Shown piece by piece: positions 8,662 through 17,224 of a stretch of 64,000 nucleotides of DNA. Below the pieces are notes generated by a model. That model was not told where the DNA came from and did not search any database. It saw nothing but the letters and a program-made list of their open reading frames with translations. Where the stretch lies: NCBI RefSeq assembly GCF_900547735.1, contig NZ_URHZ01000015.1, forward strand, positions 1-64,000. The letters are read 5' to 3'. Position 1 is the first letter of the stretch. Each line of letters opens with the position of its first letter. A program made the position numbers and the translations under genes. The DNA is from an uncultured Clostridium sp. (lineage in GTDB: Bacteria > Bacillota > Clostridia > Lachnospirales > Lachnospiraceae).

Positions 8662-9879
8662 ATGAGTTTAAATCAGACTCCCTCGGGAGAAAGAATACAT
8701 ATAGGTTTTTTCGGGAAGAGGAATGCGGGCAAGTCGAGTCTGGTCAATGCGGTAACGGGGCAGGATTTGGCTATTGTCTCGGAAGTGAAAGGGACAACGA
8801 CGGATCCCGTTTACAAATCCATGGAGCTTCTGCCCCTCGGGCCGGTTATGATAATCGACACTCCGGGAATCGACGATGAGGGTGAGCTGGGCGAAAAGAG
8901 GATTGGAAAAAGCCGTCAGATACTGAATAAGACGGACATAGCGGTTCTGGTGGTTGACGCCGCAGCCGGTAAGGGAAAGCAGGAAGAAGAGCTGATTCAT
9001 ATTTTCCGCAAAAAAAATATTCCTTACCTGATTGCATATAATAAGACGGATTTGACCGGGGAACCGGAAACAGGAGCTGCGAAGGGTGAGTCGGGCGGAG
9101 AGCGGCATGAGATATGGGTCAGCGCGGCCACGGGCTACCATATTCACGAGCTCAAAGAGCGGATTGCAGGTCTTGTAACCCCGGAAGGGGATGGACGGAG
9201 GCTGGTGGCGGATTTGATCAAACCGTCGGATCTCGTTGTACTTGTGATTCCGATTGATAAGGCGGCCCCGAAAGGACGGCTGATCCTTCCTCAGCAGCAA
9301 GTGATCCGTGATATATTGGATACCGGAGCATCGGCGGTGATGTGCAGGGAGGACGAACTGGAAACGGTGCTTTCTTCCCTGAACAGGCAGCCGAAGCTTG
9401 TCATCACGGACAGCCAGGTTTTTGCGGCCGTGGATAAAATGGTTCCGGAGCATATTTTAATGACCTCATTTTCCATCCTGTTTGCCAGATATAAGGGCGA
9501 TTTGCACCAGGCATGCCAGGGAGCGAGGGCGCTTAAAACGGTGGAGGACGGCGATCGGATTCTGATTTCCGAGGGCTGCACCCATCACCGCCAATGCGGC
9601 GATATCGGTACACAGAAGCTGCCTGCCTGGATCCGGGAATACACGGGCCGGGAACCGGAGTTTGTGTTTACCTCCGGGACCCAGTTCCCGGAGGATCTGT
9701 CCGGTTATCATATGGTGATCCACTGCGGCGGCTGCATGTTAAATGAGAGGGAAATGAAATACCGTCTCAGAATGGCGGTTGATCAGAACGTTCCTATGAC
9801 AAATTACGGGATTGCGATAGCATGCATGACCAAAATACTGGACAGGAGCATCAGGCCGTTCACGGCATTGTTTTCATAG
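8662..9879 (+). CDS. hydF: [FeFe]-hydrogenase maturase HydF, GTPase scaffold
   Basis: Scaffold that carries the 2Fe subcluster and delivers it to the hydrogenase. Seen: an N-terminal GTPase with P-loop GKRNAGKSS, switch TTTDP, DTPG and NKTD. A C-terminal cluster site consists of CTH and a later HCGGC, the HydF CxH...HCxxC pattern. A GTG at 8656 is in frame but would sit on the GGGAGG site (8649-8654), so ATG 8662 is preferred. Last gene of the hyd cluster. Confidence 0.96.
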   Translation: MSLNQTPSGERIHIGFFGKRNAGKSSLVNAVTGQDLAIVSEVKGTTTDPVYKSMELLPLGPVMIIDTPGIDDEGELGEKRIGKSRQILNKTDIAVLVVDAAAGKGKQEEELIHIFRKKNIPYLIAYNKTDLTGEPETGAAKGESGGERHEIWVSAATGYHIHELKERIAGLVTPEGDGRRLVADLIKPSDLVVLVIPIDKAAPKGRLILPQQQVIRDILDTGASAVMCREDELETVLSSLNRQPKLVITDSQVFAAVDKMVPEHILMTSFSILFARYKGDLHQACQGARALKTVEDGDRILISEGCTHHRQCGDIGTQKLPAWIREYTGREPEFVFTSGTQFPEDLSGYHMVIHCGGCMLNEREMKYRLRMAVDQNVPMTNYGIAIACMTKILDRSIRPFTALFS

Positions 9880-9930
9880 GTTGCAGAAATGCGCAGACCT
9901 ATCTGAACTGTTACCCGGAGGAACTGCTAA

Positions 9931-9960
9931 TGTTAACCATATATAAAAATATGGTTGACA
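9931..9960 (+). promoter_or_regulatory. BirA-type operator upstream of bioB
   Basis: TGTTAACC (9931-9938) and GGTTGACA (9953-9960) form an inverted repeat (7 of 8 pairs) with a 14-base AT-rich spacer. This is the Firmicutes BirA operator pattern. The right arm contains the -35 box of the bioB promoter, so binding would block RNA polymerase. birA itself is not in the window. Confidence 0.88.
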
Positions 9961-9983
9961 ATTTTGCAAAGCCTGTTTATAAT
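9955..9983 (+). promoter_or_regulatory. Consensus sigma-A promoter of bioB-bioY
   Basis: Perfect TTGACA (9955-9960), 17-bp spacer, perfect TATAAT (9978-9983), 26 bases before the bioB start. A perfect-consensus promoter under an overlapping operator is what a tightly repressed, strongly inducible unit needs. Confidence 0.93.
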
Positions 9984-10009
9984 AGGCAATATCGAAAGGC
10001 GGGATTGCA

Positions 10010-10966
10010 ATGAGCGAAAGATTAGCAGTTGAAATAATAAATGGAAGACGTCTGACTCGGACAGACGATTTATCTTTTTTTCTGGAGGAGGACCTCGATG
10101 AACTTTGCGGCGGAGCGGATAAGATACGGCGTGAGCTGCGGGGAGACAAAGCAGATTTGTGTTCGATAATCAACGGCCGGAGCGGCCGCTGCGGCGAGGA
10201 CTGCAAGTTCTGTGCCCAGTCGGCCTGCCATAATGCCAGGATTGAAGAGTATCCGTTTCTGGAACCGGACGAGATTCTGGAGGACTGCAAACGTCATGAG
10301 AGACAAAAGGTAGGCAGATATTCGGTGGTGACATCGGGCAGGGCTCTGAGCGGCAAAGAGATGGATAAGGCGCTGGAAGCATACAGAAACATGAAGGAAA
10401 ACTGCAGGATTGAGCTGTGCGCATCACACGGACTGCTTTCCCAGGAGGATTTCAGGAGACTGAAGGAGGCCGGGGTATCCCGCTATCATGCGAATATTGA
10501 GACGTCGCGGCGGAATTTCCCCAACATCTGTACCACACATACATATGATGACAAGCTGGAAGTGATTAGAAGGGCCAGAAACGCCGGTTTAACGGTCTGT
10601 TCGGGCGGAATCATAGGTATGGGGGAAACATGGGAAGACAGGCTGGATATGGCATTCAGTTTGTACGAGATGGAGATAGGTTCGATTCCCATCAACATCC
10701 TTCAGCCGATTAAGGGCACGCCGTTTGAGTCCCTTCCGCCTCTGAGTGAGGAAGAGATACTGCGAACCATCGCCATGTTCCGCTACATTAACCCGGATGC
10801 GGAAGTCAGGCTGGCAGCAGGCAGGAACGGGATGGAACATTCGGGTGAGAAGGCGTTCAGGGCCGGAGCCAATGCCGCAATTACAGGCGATATGCTGACC
10901 ACCTCGGGCAATAAGATTGCCGAGGACATCGAGATGCTGACGGCTATGGGATTTGCGGCCGTGTAG
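10010..10966 (+). CDS. bioB: Biotin synthase, radical SAM
   Basis: Inserts sulfur into dethiobiotin, the last step of biotin synthesis. Seen: CGEDCKFC (CX3CX2C), the following QSA, YHANIETS and GGIIGMGE barrel motifs, and the normal 318-residue length. No other biotin synthesis gene is present in the window. Paired with the biotin importer bioY, this suggests uptake of biotin or dethiobiotin from outside. Regulated by the BirA box at 9931-9960. Confidence 0.95.
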   Translation: MSERLAVEIINGRRLTRTDDLSFFLEEDLDELCGGADKIRRELRGDKADLCSIINGRSGRCGEDCKFCAQSACHNARIEEYPFLEPDEILEDCKRHERQKVGRYSVVTSGRALSGKEMDKALEAYRNMKENCRIELCASHGLLSQEDFRRLKEAGVSRYHANIETSRRNFPNICTTHTYDDKLEVIRRARNAGLTVCSGGIIGMGETWEDRLDMAFSLYEMEIGSIPINILQPIKGTPFESLPPLSEEEILRTIAMFRYINPDAEVRLAAGRNGMEHSGEKAFRAGANAAITGDMLTTSGNKIAEDIEMLTAMGFAAV

Positions 10967-11015
10967 GCTGGAAAATTGGATTAACAATGAATTTCAGGAA
11001 AGAGGACAGATAATC

Positions 11016-11591
11016 ATGGAGAAAACAGCAAATCAGGGAGTGACGAGGAAAACCGCTCTCTCAACAAAGCAGATGGCATTGATTGGAGTAATGACGGCAG
11101 TGACCTGTATCCTGGGGCCGATTGCAATTCCGCTGCCTATCAGCCCGGTGCCGATTTCATTTACTAATCTGGCTATTTATTTGACCGTATATGTGCTGGG
11201 TATGAAAGCAGGAACAATAAGCTATCTCGTTTATCTGCTGGTTGGGTTTGCCGGACTTCCGGTGTTTTCGGGCTTCACGGGCGGCGTGGGAAAGCTGGCC
11301 GGTCCTACGGGCGGTTATCTGGTTGGTTTTATCTTTATGGCAGTCATTGCAGGCTGGATGATCGACCATTTCCAGGGAAAATACATGATCCATGTACTGG
11401 GCATGGTTATCGGAACAATGGTATGTTATGTATTTGGAACCATATGGCTGGCAGGGCAGCTTGGAATCAGCTTCACCGCCGGTCTCGGTGTGGGCGTGAT
11501 ACCCTACCTTCCCGGTGATGCCGCTAAGATTATTCTGGCCATTCTGGTCGGACCGAAACTGAGAAAAGAAATCAGGAGAATCGGAAGATAA
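11016..11591 (+). CDS. bioY: BioY, biotin-binding S component of an ECF transporter
   Basis: A 191-residue membrane protein with about six helices and BioY motifs (IPLPISPVPISFTNLA, GFAGLPVFSGFTGG, GPTGGYL, PYLPGD). It binds biotin and needs the shared EcfAA'T energising module, which is not in the window. An in-frame ATG at 10953 overlaps bioB. GAAAGAGGA before 11016 fixes the later start. Second gene of the BirA-controlled unit. Confidence 0.94.
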   Translation: MEKTANQGVTRKTALSTKQMALIGVMTAVTCILGPIAIPLPISPVPISFTNLAIYLTVYVLGMKAGTISYLVYLLVGFAGLPVFSGFTGGVGKLAGPTGGYLVGFIFMAVIAGWMIDHFQGKYMIHVLGMVIGTMVCYVFGTIWLAGQLGISFTAGLGVGVIPYLPGDAAKIILAILVGPKLRKEIRRIGR

Positions 11592-11666
11592 GAAAGGACA
11601 CGGAATAAGAAATGCGTAAGCCGGAGTTCTTTCATAAAGCCGAATAAAAATTAAAAAACAGGTTAC

Positions 11667-11716
11667 ATGCCGGAGATTTGATGTTGCGCCAACACATCAA
11701 ACCTCCGGCATTTTTA
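11667..11716 (+). terminator. Intrinsic terminator after bioY
   Basis: Long stem from ATGCCGGAG..TTTGATGT (from 11667) to ACATCAAA..CTCCGGCAT, ending in TTTTT at 11711-11715. Confidence 0.88.
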
Positions 11717-11874
11717 GAATTTGGGTTCCGCTTTAGAGAGGAATATTACCATATTGCCGGAACCGCTCCAGGACCTCATTTCCCGCCAAGATTTGCCTTG
11801 TAGATGGCGGGAGTCTGTGCTAATATATAAATATACTTAACAGTAAAGTAGCTAAAAGTAAAGGATGAGAATAT

Positions 11875-12390
11875 ATGAATAGTCGTTATAAACTGTACCA
11901 GGAAATGATTTCAGTTTTGGATGAAGCGTTTGAGTTAATGGTGGAATACGATTCCGTTCCTCATGATTATGGGAGCGCTACGTTATACCAGGCGGAGTCG
12001 GAGCTTATCCATCTGGCGGGCAGCATGCCGGGAATTACGGCCTCGGAACTGGCGGCAAAACTTAAAAAGACCACCAGTGCATGCTCTCAGATTGTGAAAA
12101 AACTGCGCCAGAAAGGCTGGATCGAACAGACGAGAAATGAGAAGAACAACCGGGAATACAACCTGTTTCTGACGGAGGAAGGGAAGAAGATATTCCAGGA
12201 TCATGAACAGTTTGAGTCCCGCTGTTATATGCGTACGTACAAAGAGCTGGAGGAGTTTGACGAGGAAGACTTCCGGCTCTATATGGCGATTCAGAGAAAG
12301 ATGAATAAAAGCTTTGTTCTGGATGTGGAGGAGAGCCGTATGCAGTTGGGACAGAAAGACTTAGGGAATAATAAACAAAAAAATATGTAA
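11875..12390 (+). CDS. MarR-family transcriptional regulator
   Basis: A 171-residue winged-helix protein. The recognition region TASELAAKLKKTTSACSQIVKKLRQKGWIEQ is followed by the wing NNREYNLFLTEEGKKIF. It sits directly upstream of the lyase-permease-DUF1847 unit. A 12-bp-arm palindrome after that unit's promoter (12468-12497) is the natural candidate for its operator. The ligand is unknown, perhaps a sulfur amino acid or thiol. Confidence 0.92.
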   Translation: MNSRYKLYQEMISVLDEAFELMVEYDSVPHDYGSATLYQAESELIHLAGSMPGITASELAAKLKKTTSACSQIVKKLRQKGWIEQTRNEKNNREYNLFLTEEGKKIFQDHEQFESRCYMRTYKELEEFDEEDFRLYMAIQRKMNKSFVLDVEESRMQLGQKDLGNNKQKNM

Positions 12391-12435
12391 TAATTGTCTA
12401 ATATCACTAAAATTAATGGCACCTCCTTGTAACGA

Positions 12436-12464
12436 TTGACAAAGTTATCGGGCGGTGCTATATT
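12436..12464 (+). promoter_or_regulatory. Sigma-A promoter of the C-S lyase operon
   Basis: TTGACA (12436-12441), 17-bp spacer, TATATT (12459-12464). A palindrome begins three bases further on. Confidence 0.85.
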
Positions 12465-12467
12465 ACA

Positions 12468-12497
12468 CTTAATAATTAAAGGTACTTAATTATTAAG
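12468..12497. promoter_or_regulatory. Candidate MarR operator, AT-rich palindrome
   Basis: CTTAATAATTAA (12468-12479) and TTAATTATTAAG (12486-12497) are perfect inverted arms with a 6-base centre. They cover the expected transcription start of the promoter at 12436-12464. Position and AT-rich symmetry fit a MarR repressor site. That the neighbouring MarR protein binds it is inference. Confidence 0.7.
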
Positions 12498-12541
12498 CAA
12501 TTTAAAATAAAAGCATATTAATAAAAATAGGAGGATATAAG

Positions 12542-13780
12542 ATGCAGTATGATTTTACAACAGTGTTAAACCGGCATAACATCGGAGCTTCCAAATGGGA
12601 GGACATGAAAGCGGAAAAGCCCACGGTCGGCGACGATATTGTTCCATTTTCCACAGCAGACATGGAGTTTAAGAATCCGCCGGAAATGATTCAGAGCATG
12701 AAGGATTACATGGATCGGGCAGTGCTTGGGTATACGGTTGGTACGGATGCATTTTACGATGCGGTAAGCAACTGGACGAAGCGAAGATACAACTGGGAGA
12801 CGGAAAAGGATTGGCTTGTGATGACCCACGGTATTGTCAATGCAATTCATATATTGACCGATGCATTTACAGAACCGGGAGACGGAGTGATTGTCATGAC
12901 GCCGAGCTACTATCCTTTTTTTGCCGCTATTGAGAGAAACCAGTGCAGGCTGGTGACCAACACTCTGATCAACAACGGCGGATATTATGAGATTGACTTT
13001 GATGATCTGGAGAAAAAGGCCTGTGACCCTGACAACAAACTGTTATTGCTCAGCAATCCCCACAATCCGGTGGGCCGTGTCTGGACTGAGGAGGAAATAC
13101 GGAAAATCGGAGAAATTTGTATCAGAAATCACGTGCTTGTTGTATCGGATGAGATTCACTGCGACCTGATAATGCCGGGCCACCGCCATATTCCGTTTGC
13201 ATCGCTGTCGGAGGAGTTTCAGAACTGCAGCATTACCTGCATGTCACCGAGTAAGACTTTTAATACGGCGGGAATGCAGGCAAGCACGATTTTTATTCCG
13301 GACAGGGAACTGCGTGATACGTTTATCAGGACGATGCTCAGACATGGCCAGTATAACCGTTTTAATGCACTGGGATTTCAGCTTTACGAGGCTGCATATA
13401 CCCGCTGTGACGAGTGGCTGGAGCAGTTGCTTGCGGTTATTAACAGTAACAGGCTCGCTTTAAAAGAGTACATTGAAGCCAATCTTCCGGAAGTGAAATT
13501 AACCGAAATGGAAGGGACGTATCTGCAGTGGATGGATTTCAGCGCTTTTGGAATAGAAGACAGGGAGCTGGAGCGGATACTGGTGGAGGAAGGCGATCTG
13601 TTTCTGGATCCGGGGTATGAATTCGGAGAAGGCGGCGGGGGATTTGAAAGAATAAACCTGGCATGTCCCGAATCGGTGCTGATGAAGGGGCTGGAGCGTC
13701 TGGTAAAGGTTATGAGACCTTATGCGGAAAAGATAAAGGGGCAGGAGGAGAAAAACAATGGCAGAGAGACAGGAGAGTAA
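12542..13780 (+). CDS. PLP-dependent C-S beta-lyase (MalY/PatB-type aminotransferase fold)
   Basis: A 412-residue fold-type I PLP enzyme. Seen: NPHNPVGRVWT, VSDEIHCDL and the PLP lysine in SPSKTFN, all characteristic of MalY/PatB. Members usually cleave cystathionine, cysteine or other beta-thio amino acids to thiol, pyruvate and ammonia. GGAGGATATAAG gives the start. The 3' end overlaps the permease gene by 23 bases. The exact substrate is not readable. Confidence 0.92.
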   Translation: MQYDFTTVLNRHNIGASKWEDMKAEKPTVGDDIVPFSTADMEFKNPPEMIQSMKDYMDRAVLGYTVGTDAFYDAVSNWTKRRYNWETEKDWLVMTHGIVNAIHILTDAFTEPGDGVIVMTPSYYPFFAAIERNQCRLVTNTLINNGGYYEIDFDDLEKKACDPDNKLLLLSNPHNPVGRVWTEEEIRKIGEICIRNHVLVVSDEIHCDLIMPGHRHIPFASLSEEFQNCSITCMSPSKTFNTAGMQASTIFIPDRELRDTFIRTMLRHGQYNRFNALGFQLYEAAYTRCDEWLEQLLAVINSNRLALKEYIEANLPEVKLTEMEGTYLQWMDFSAFGIEDRELERILVEEGDLFLDPGYEFGEGGGGFERINLACPESVLMKGLERLVKVMRPYAEKIKGQEEKNNGRETGE

Positions 13781-15116
13781 GCTGAAACGGGAACTTACTT
13801 TTTCAAATTTAATGGCAATTGCAATTGGTCAGATTATCGGAGCGGGAGTCATGACAATGACCGGAACGGCTATCGGCATGACCGGTACGGGGGTGGCGCT
13901 GGCATTTATGATTTCCCCGATTATTACACTGATTACTGATTTTCCGCAGGCGATACTCGGGGGGACCGTGCCGGTTTCCGGAGGGCCTTACCGGTACATA
14001 TCGAGACTCTGGGGCAAACGAGCGGGTTTTGTGTATATTGTCCTGTTTATCATTACAAACGTGAATCTGTCTATGTATGCGTTGTCATTTGCATCCTATG
14101 CGGTCAGCCTGCTTACGGGGCTGGGGCAGAACTTTGTTGCCGCTGTAATCCTGACGGTTATGTTTCTTGTAAATATTGTTGGAACGAAGAAGGCGGCCAT
14201 CGTAAATACCCTGGTCAGTGTTGTGATGATTGGTTCCCTTCTGGCCTTTGCGGCTCTGGGTCTTCCGAAAACGGATTTAGACTATGTTTTTACCACAACC
14301 AACCTGTTTGACCACGGTACAATGGGTCTGATCAGCGCCATCGCCCTTCTGGGCTTTGCAACAAGCGGCGCTGCAAACATTACCCAGCTTGGCAGCGAGG
14401 CCAAGAATCCGGGAAGGGATATTCCGGCTGTTATCGTACTCTCCACAATTTTATGTGCATTTGTTTACATTACAGTCGCGATTACAGCGTGCGGCGTGCT
14501 TCCGATTGAACAGGTTGCAAACCAGAACCTGACGGTTGTGGCTCGTGAAATCCTTCCGGGTCCGATGTATTATATTTTTGTTGTGGGAGCGGCATTAGGC
14601 GCGACGGCTTCTACTTTAAATTCCACCCTTTCCTGGGTTGTAAAGCCGATTCTCGTCGCCTGCGACGACGGAATGCTCCCACGCTCTTTAAGCACCGTAA
14701 ACTCAAAGGGAGTTCCGTGGAAACTGCTTGTGGCATTTTACTTGTTCGGCATGTTCCCGATTGTGACCGGAGTTCAGTTTTCCGTGATAGCCCGTCTCAG
14801 CACGGCGATTAACCTGATTATCAGAATTCTGACAATTACGACTTTGTTCCGTCTGGTGGAAAAATATCCGAAAAGTGTTGAAAAGTCCAGTCTTAAACTT
14901 CCGACCAGTATGTATAAACCATGGGCTGTGGTAGCATCCCTGATTTCTCTGGTACTGGCATATTCGCTGCTGTATTCTCTTACGCCGTCTATTCTTCTGA
15001 CCCTGGGCGGGATCATTGTTGCAGCCATTTTGTATGCGGTCTATGGGTTGAAGAATGTGACAATCCCGGATGATTTGGACATTGACTATATTGGAGCTTC
15101 CGCTGCGGAGAAATAA
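13758..15116 (+). CDS. APC-superfamily amino-acid permease
   Basis: A 452-residue protein with about twelve membrane helices and the APC start (NLMAIAIGQIIGAGVMT, then PVSGGPYRYI). It overlaps the lyase gene, so it probably imports that enzyme's amino-acid substrate. Translation coupling is suggested by GAGGAGAAAAACAATG inside the end of the lyase gene. Specificity cannot be assigned. Confidence 0.93.
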   Translation: MAERQESKLKRELTFSNLMAIAIGQIIGAGVMTMTGTAIGMTGTGVALAFMISPIITLITDFPQAILGGTVPVSGGPYRYISRLWGKRAGFVYIVLFIITNVNLSMYALSFASYAVSLLTGLGQNFVAAVILTVMFLVNIVGTKKAAIVNTLVSVVMIGSLLAFAALGLPKTDLDYVFTTTNLFDHGTMGLISAIALLGFATSGAANITQLGSEAKNPGRDIPAVIVLSTILCAFVYITVAITACGVLPIEQVANQNLTVVAREILPGPMYYIFVVGAALGATASTLNSTLSWVVKPILVACDDGMLPRSLSTVNSKGVPWKLLVAFYLFGMFPIVTGVQFSVIARLSTAINLIIRILTITTLFRLVEKYPKSVEKSSLKLPTSMYKPWAVVASLISLVLAYSLLYSLTPSILLTLGGIIVAAILYAVYGLKNVTIPDDLDIDYIGASAAEK

Positions 15117-15146
15117 GGCGGGAAGGAAAGGAGAAGAACAGTTAAA

Positions 15147-15797
15147 ATGGAAAATGAAAAGAATATCAGGCATGAACTGAGCTGTACCGACTGCGGTTTA
15201 TATAATTGCCGCCATCACAAAACAAAGTATCCTCCATTTTGTCTTACGACAAACAAAGTGTCTGAAGAAGACATGGAGGAGGCTGTCAATATCTATAATT
15301 CCGACACCGTTGACGGGAGAATGGCCCGCAGTTCCGCCTGCATTGAGGGCGAGAATTTTATGAAGAAAACACGGGTGGAAGAGACAGTCATGTTCATAAA
15401 AGCCATTGGTGCGAAAAAGGTGGGGATTGCCACCTGCGCCGGTCTCATTGAGGAGGCAAAGACATTCGCAAAGATTTTAAAAAAGAATGATATTGAGTAT
15501 TACAGTGTAATCTGCAAGGTGGGAAGCACAGACAAGGCGTCTATAGGAATTCCGGAAGAAAGTAAAATCATTCCCGGAAGTTTTGAACCGATGTGCAATC
15601 CGATTATGCAGGCAAGACTTTTAAACCGTGCGGAAACGGATTTGAACGTTATCATCGGTCTTTGTGTGGGCCACGACAGCCTGTTTACAAAATATTCCGA
15701 GGCTCCGGTAACGACATTAGTTACAAAGGACCGTGTTCTGGGGCACAATCCCATTGCGGCGCTGTATAGCGGATATTATAAAAACCTTTGGGATTAA
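15147..15797 (+). CDS. DUF1847 family cysteine-rich protein
   Basis: A 216-residue protein with an N-terminal cysteine cluster (CTDCGLYNCRHH, then PPFC) and conserved GIATCAGLIEEAK, MCNPIMQA and IGLCVGHDSLF segments, matching the DUF1847 family found in anaerobes. The cysteines suggest a metal or iron-sulfur site. It is the last gene after the C-S lyase and permease, so it may act on the sulfur product. No function is established. Spacing to the AAAGGAG site is longer than usual. Confidence 0.88.
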   Translation: MENEKNIRHELSCTDCGLYNCRHHKTKYPPFCLTTNKVSEEDMEEAVNIYNSDTVDGRMARSSACIEGENFMKKTRVEETVMFIKAIGAKKVGIATCAGLIEEAKTFAKILKKNDIEYYSVICKVGSTDKASIGIPEESKIIPGSFEPMCNPIMQARLLNRAETDLNVIIGLCVGHDSLFTKYSEAPVTTLVTKDRVLGHNPIAALYSGYYKNLWD

Positions 15798-15900
15798 TCA
15801 ATTGTTGTATGATTAAATTTCACCTCGTACCTGGAGAAACGCTCCGTAATGCCCGGTAGCCTTGCTATGATGCAGCCCTCCGGCGGCGGACTATAGTTGA
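15798..15900. other. GC-rich gap before the cytidylate-kinase-like gene
   Basis: About 100 bases after DUF1847 with GC-rich segments (CGCTCCG, GCCCGG, CCCTCCGGCGGCGGAC) that could fold. There is no T-run terminator and no riboswitch consensus I recognise. Confidence 0.3.
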
Positions 15901-15929
15901 TTGTAAATTACCTCCCGTTGTGGTATTAT
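15901..15929 (+). promoter_or_regulatory. Sigma-A promoter of the cytidylate-kinase-like gene
   Basis: TTGTAA (15901-15906), 17-bp spacer, TATTAT (15924-15929). Confidence 0.65.
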
Positions 15930-15986
15930 ATAAGTAGGAATTACAGTGCTGTATCAACTGCAGATATATGGGAGGAGGCCTGTATT

Positions 15987-16601
15987 ATGGGAAAAAAGAT
16001 TATTACAATCAGCCGTGAATACGGAAGCGGAGGCCGCGAGGTTGGACTGACGGTGGCTAAGAAACTTGGCATGGAGTTCTACGATAAAGAACTGATCGAG
16101 GCCGCGGCAAAAGAGATCGGTTTTCCTGTTGATATGATTGCCGACAGGGAACAGAGGCTGACCAACAGCCTGCTTTACAATTTTGCCATGGGAACGCTGT
16201 ACGGAATTTCCTATCCTAAAGAGCCTAAAATTACGGAGCTTCCGCTGACGGAGCAGATTTATCAGGCGCAGAAGAAGGCCATTGAGGAAGCGGCCAAGAG
16301 AGGCCCCTGTATTTTTATAGGACGCTGTGCCGATTATATTTTGAAGAGCCGTCCGGATGTACTGCGTGTGTTCATCTACGCGGACCGCGATATCAGGAAG
16401 AGGCGGGCCATTGAAGAGTACGGAGAGATTGAAGAATATATTGATGAGTTTATGTACCAGACTGATAAGAGAAGGCGTATCCACTATGAGAACTATACGA
16501 ACCAGAAGTGGGGAAGCCGCGAGAATTACGATCTGATGCTGAACAGCGGGGACTTGGGCCTCGAGAAATGTGTAGAGTTGTTGTGTGAAGCCGTTAAATA
16601 A
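15987..16601 (+). CDS. Cytidylate-kinase-like family protein
   Basis: A 204-residue P-loop protein starting KKIITISREYGSGGREVG, where GSGGREVG stands in for Walker A. It then has FYDKELI, IFIGRCADYIL and the LID-like Arg-rich segment DRDIRKRRAIEEYGEI. This is the 'cytidylate kinase-like' family, distinct from Cmk, with no firmly assigned substrate. An in-frame ATG at 15897 lies before the promoter. GGAGGAGG at 15971 fixes 15987. It is a single-gene unit ending in a strong terminator. Confidence 0.9.
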   Translation: MGKKIITISREYGSGGREVGLTVAKKLGMEFYDKELIEAAAKEIGFPVDMIADREQRLTNSLLYNFAMGTLYGISYPKEPKITELPLTEQIYQAQKKAIEEAAKRGPCIFIGRCADYILKSRPDVLRVFIYADRDIRKRRAIEEYGEIEEYIDEFMYQTDKRRRIHYENYTNQKWGSRENYDLMLNSGDLGLEKCVELLCEAVK

Positions 16602-16644
16602 CAGCGGCGGTAAGATTTAAGGCGCTCTGTAAGGAGCGGCGGCA

Positions 16645-16675
16645 GGGTCCGGATGTTGAGTCCGGACCCCTTTTT
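16645..16675 (+). terminator. Intrinsic terminator
   Basis: GGGTCCGGA (16645-16653), 7-base loop, TCCGGACCC (16661-16669), C, then TTTTT. Confidence 0.92.
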
Positions 16676-16747
16676 AGATTACAGGAAAGCTCCCGGGAGA
16701 ACAACGAAAAGCACGCTTCGCGAACTTTTCATTGCCACTCAATAAAA

Positions 16748-16784
16748 ACCTGCCCACTGGGCGGATGTGTGCCTGCGGGCAGGT
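16748..16784 (-). terminator. Hairpin with minus-strand T-run upstream of ymaF
   Basis: ACCTGCCC (16748-16755) pairs with GGGCAGGT (16777-16784). Read on the minus strand the stem is followed by TTTTTATT, so it would stop antisense transcription running out of the ymaF region. No minus-strand gene is seen to its right. Confidence 0.5.
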
Positions 16785-16800
16785 GTAATATGCATTTATC

Positions 16801-16827
16801 ACACTTTTTGTTCTTGTCCATATACTA
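16801..16827 (+). promoter_or_regulatory. Possible sporulation (sigma-K/E-like) promoter of the YmaF gene
   Basis: AC (16801-16802), a 16-base gap, then CATATACTA (16819-16827). This fits the AC-N16-CATAnnnTA pattern of mother-cell sigma factors. The same stretch contains TATACT but lacks a good sigma-A -35 box. Inference only. Confidence 0.4.
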
Positions 16828-16858
16828 ATATTAAAACAATCTGAAAGGGACCTCAACT

Positions 16859-17224
16859 ATGTATGACTCATGTAACAACTACCAGGAAGCCGCTGTTTAC
16901 CCCATTCGCCGGGAACAGCATGTTCACGAAGTGGTTGGCAGCACATTTATAGCCGAGTCCTGTGAAGAAGCTCATAACCACCGGTTTGCGACTGTTTCCG
17001 GGGAAGCTATTCCATGTGGCAGAAGCCATGTTCACGAAGTGACTTTCCGCACGGATGCATACGACGGACATTTTCATAAATTTACAGGAACGTCCTCCCC
17101 GGCTATTCCGGTAGGAGACGGAAGACATGTTCATTTTGCTAAAGCATGCACTACTACAGCAGATGGACATACTCATGAATTCAGGGTTGCATCATTAATT
17201 GATAACCCGATTGCACCTTGTTAA
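16859..17224 (+). CDS. YmaF-family histidine-rich protein with six HxH motifs
   Basis: A 121-residue protein made of short repeats, each carrying His-x-His. The first His of each pair is at residues 21, 39, 57, 71, 90 and 104 (HVHEV, HNHRF, HVHEV, HFHKF, HVHFA, HTHEF). The pattern fits a beta-rich metal-binding repeat of the YmaF family, whose function is unknown. No signal peptide or membrane helix is seen. AAAGGGA precedes the ATG. It is a stand-alone gene between two terminators. Confidence 0.88.
   Translation: MYDSCNNYQEAAVYPIRREQHVHEVVGSTFIAESCEEAHNHRFATVSGEAIPCGRSHVHEVTFRTDAYDGHFHKFTGTSSPAIPVGDGRHVHFAKACTTTADGHTHEFRVASLIDNPIAPC

Noticed and set aside
8668..9453. 261-codon minus-strand frame opposite hydF
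   Set aside because: Shadow of the HydF coding frame, with no supporting start or homology.
15798..15900. Riboswitch before the cytidylate-kinase-like gene
   Set aside because: GC-rich and possibly folded, but it matches no aptamer consensus that I know.
16674..16856. 60-codon minus-strand frame before ymaF
   Set aside because: It covers a terminator hairpin and the promoter region, and has no ribosome site.
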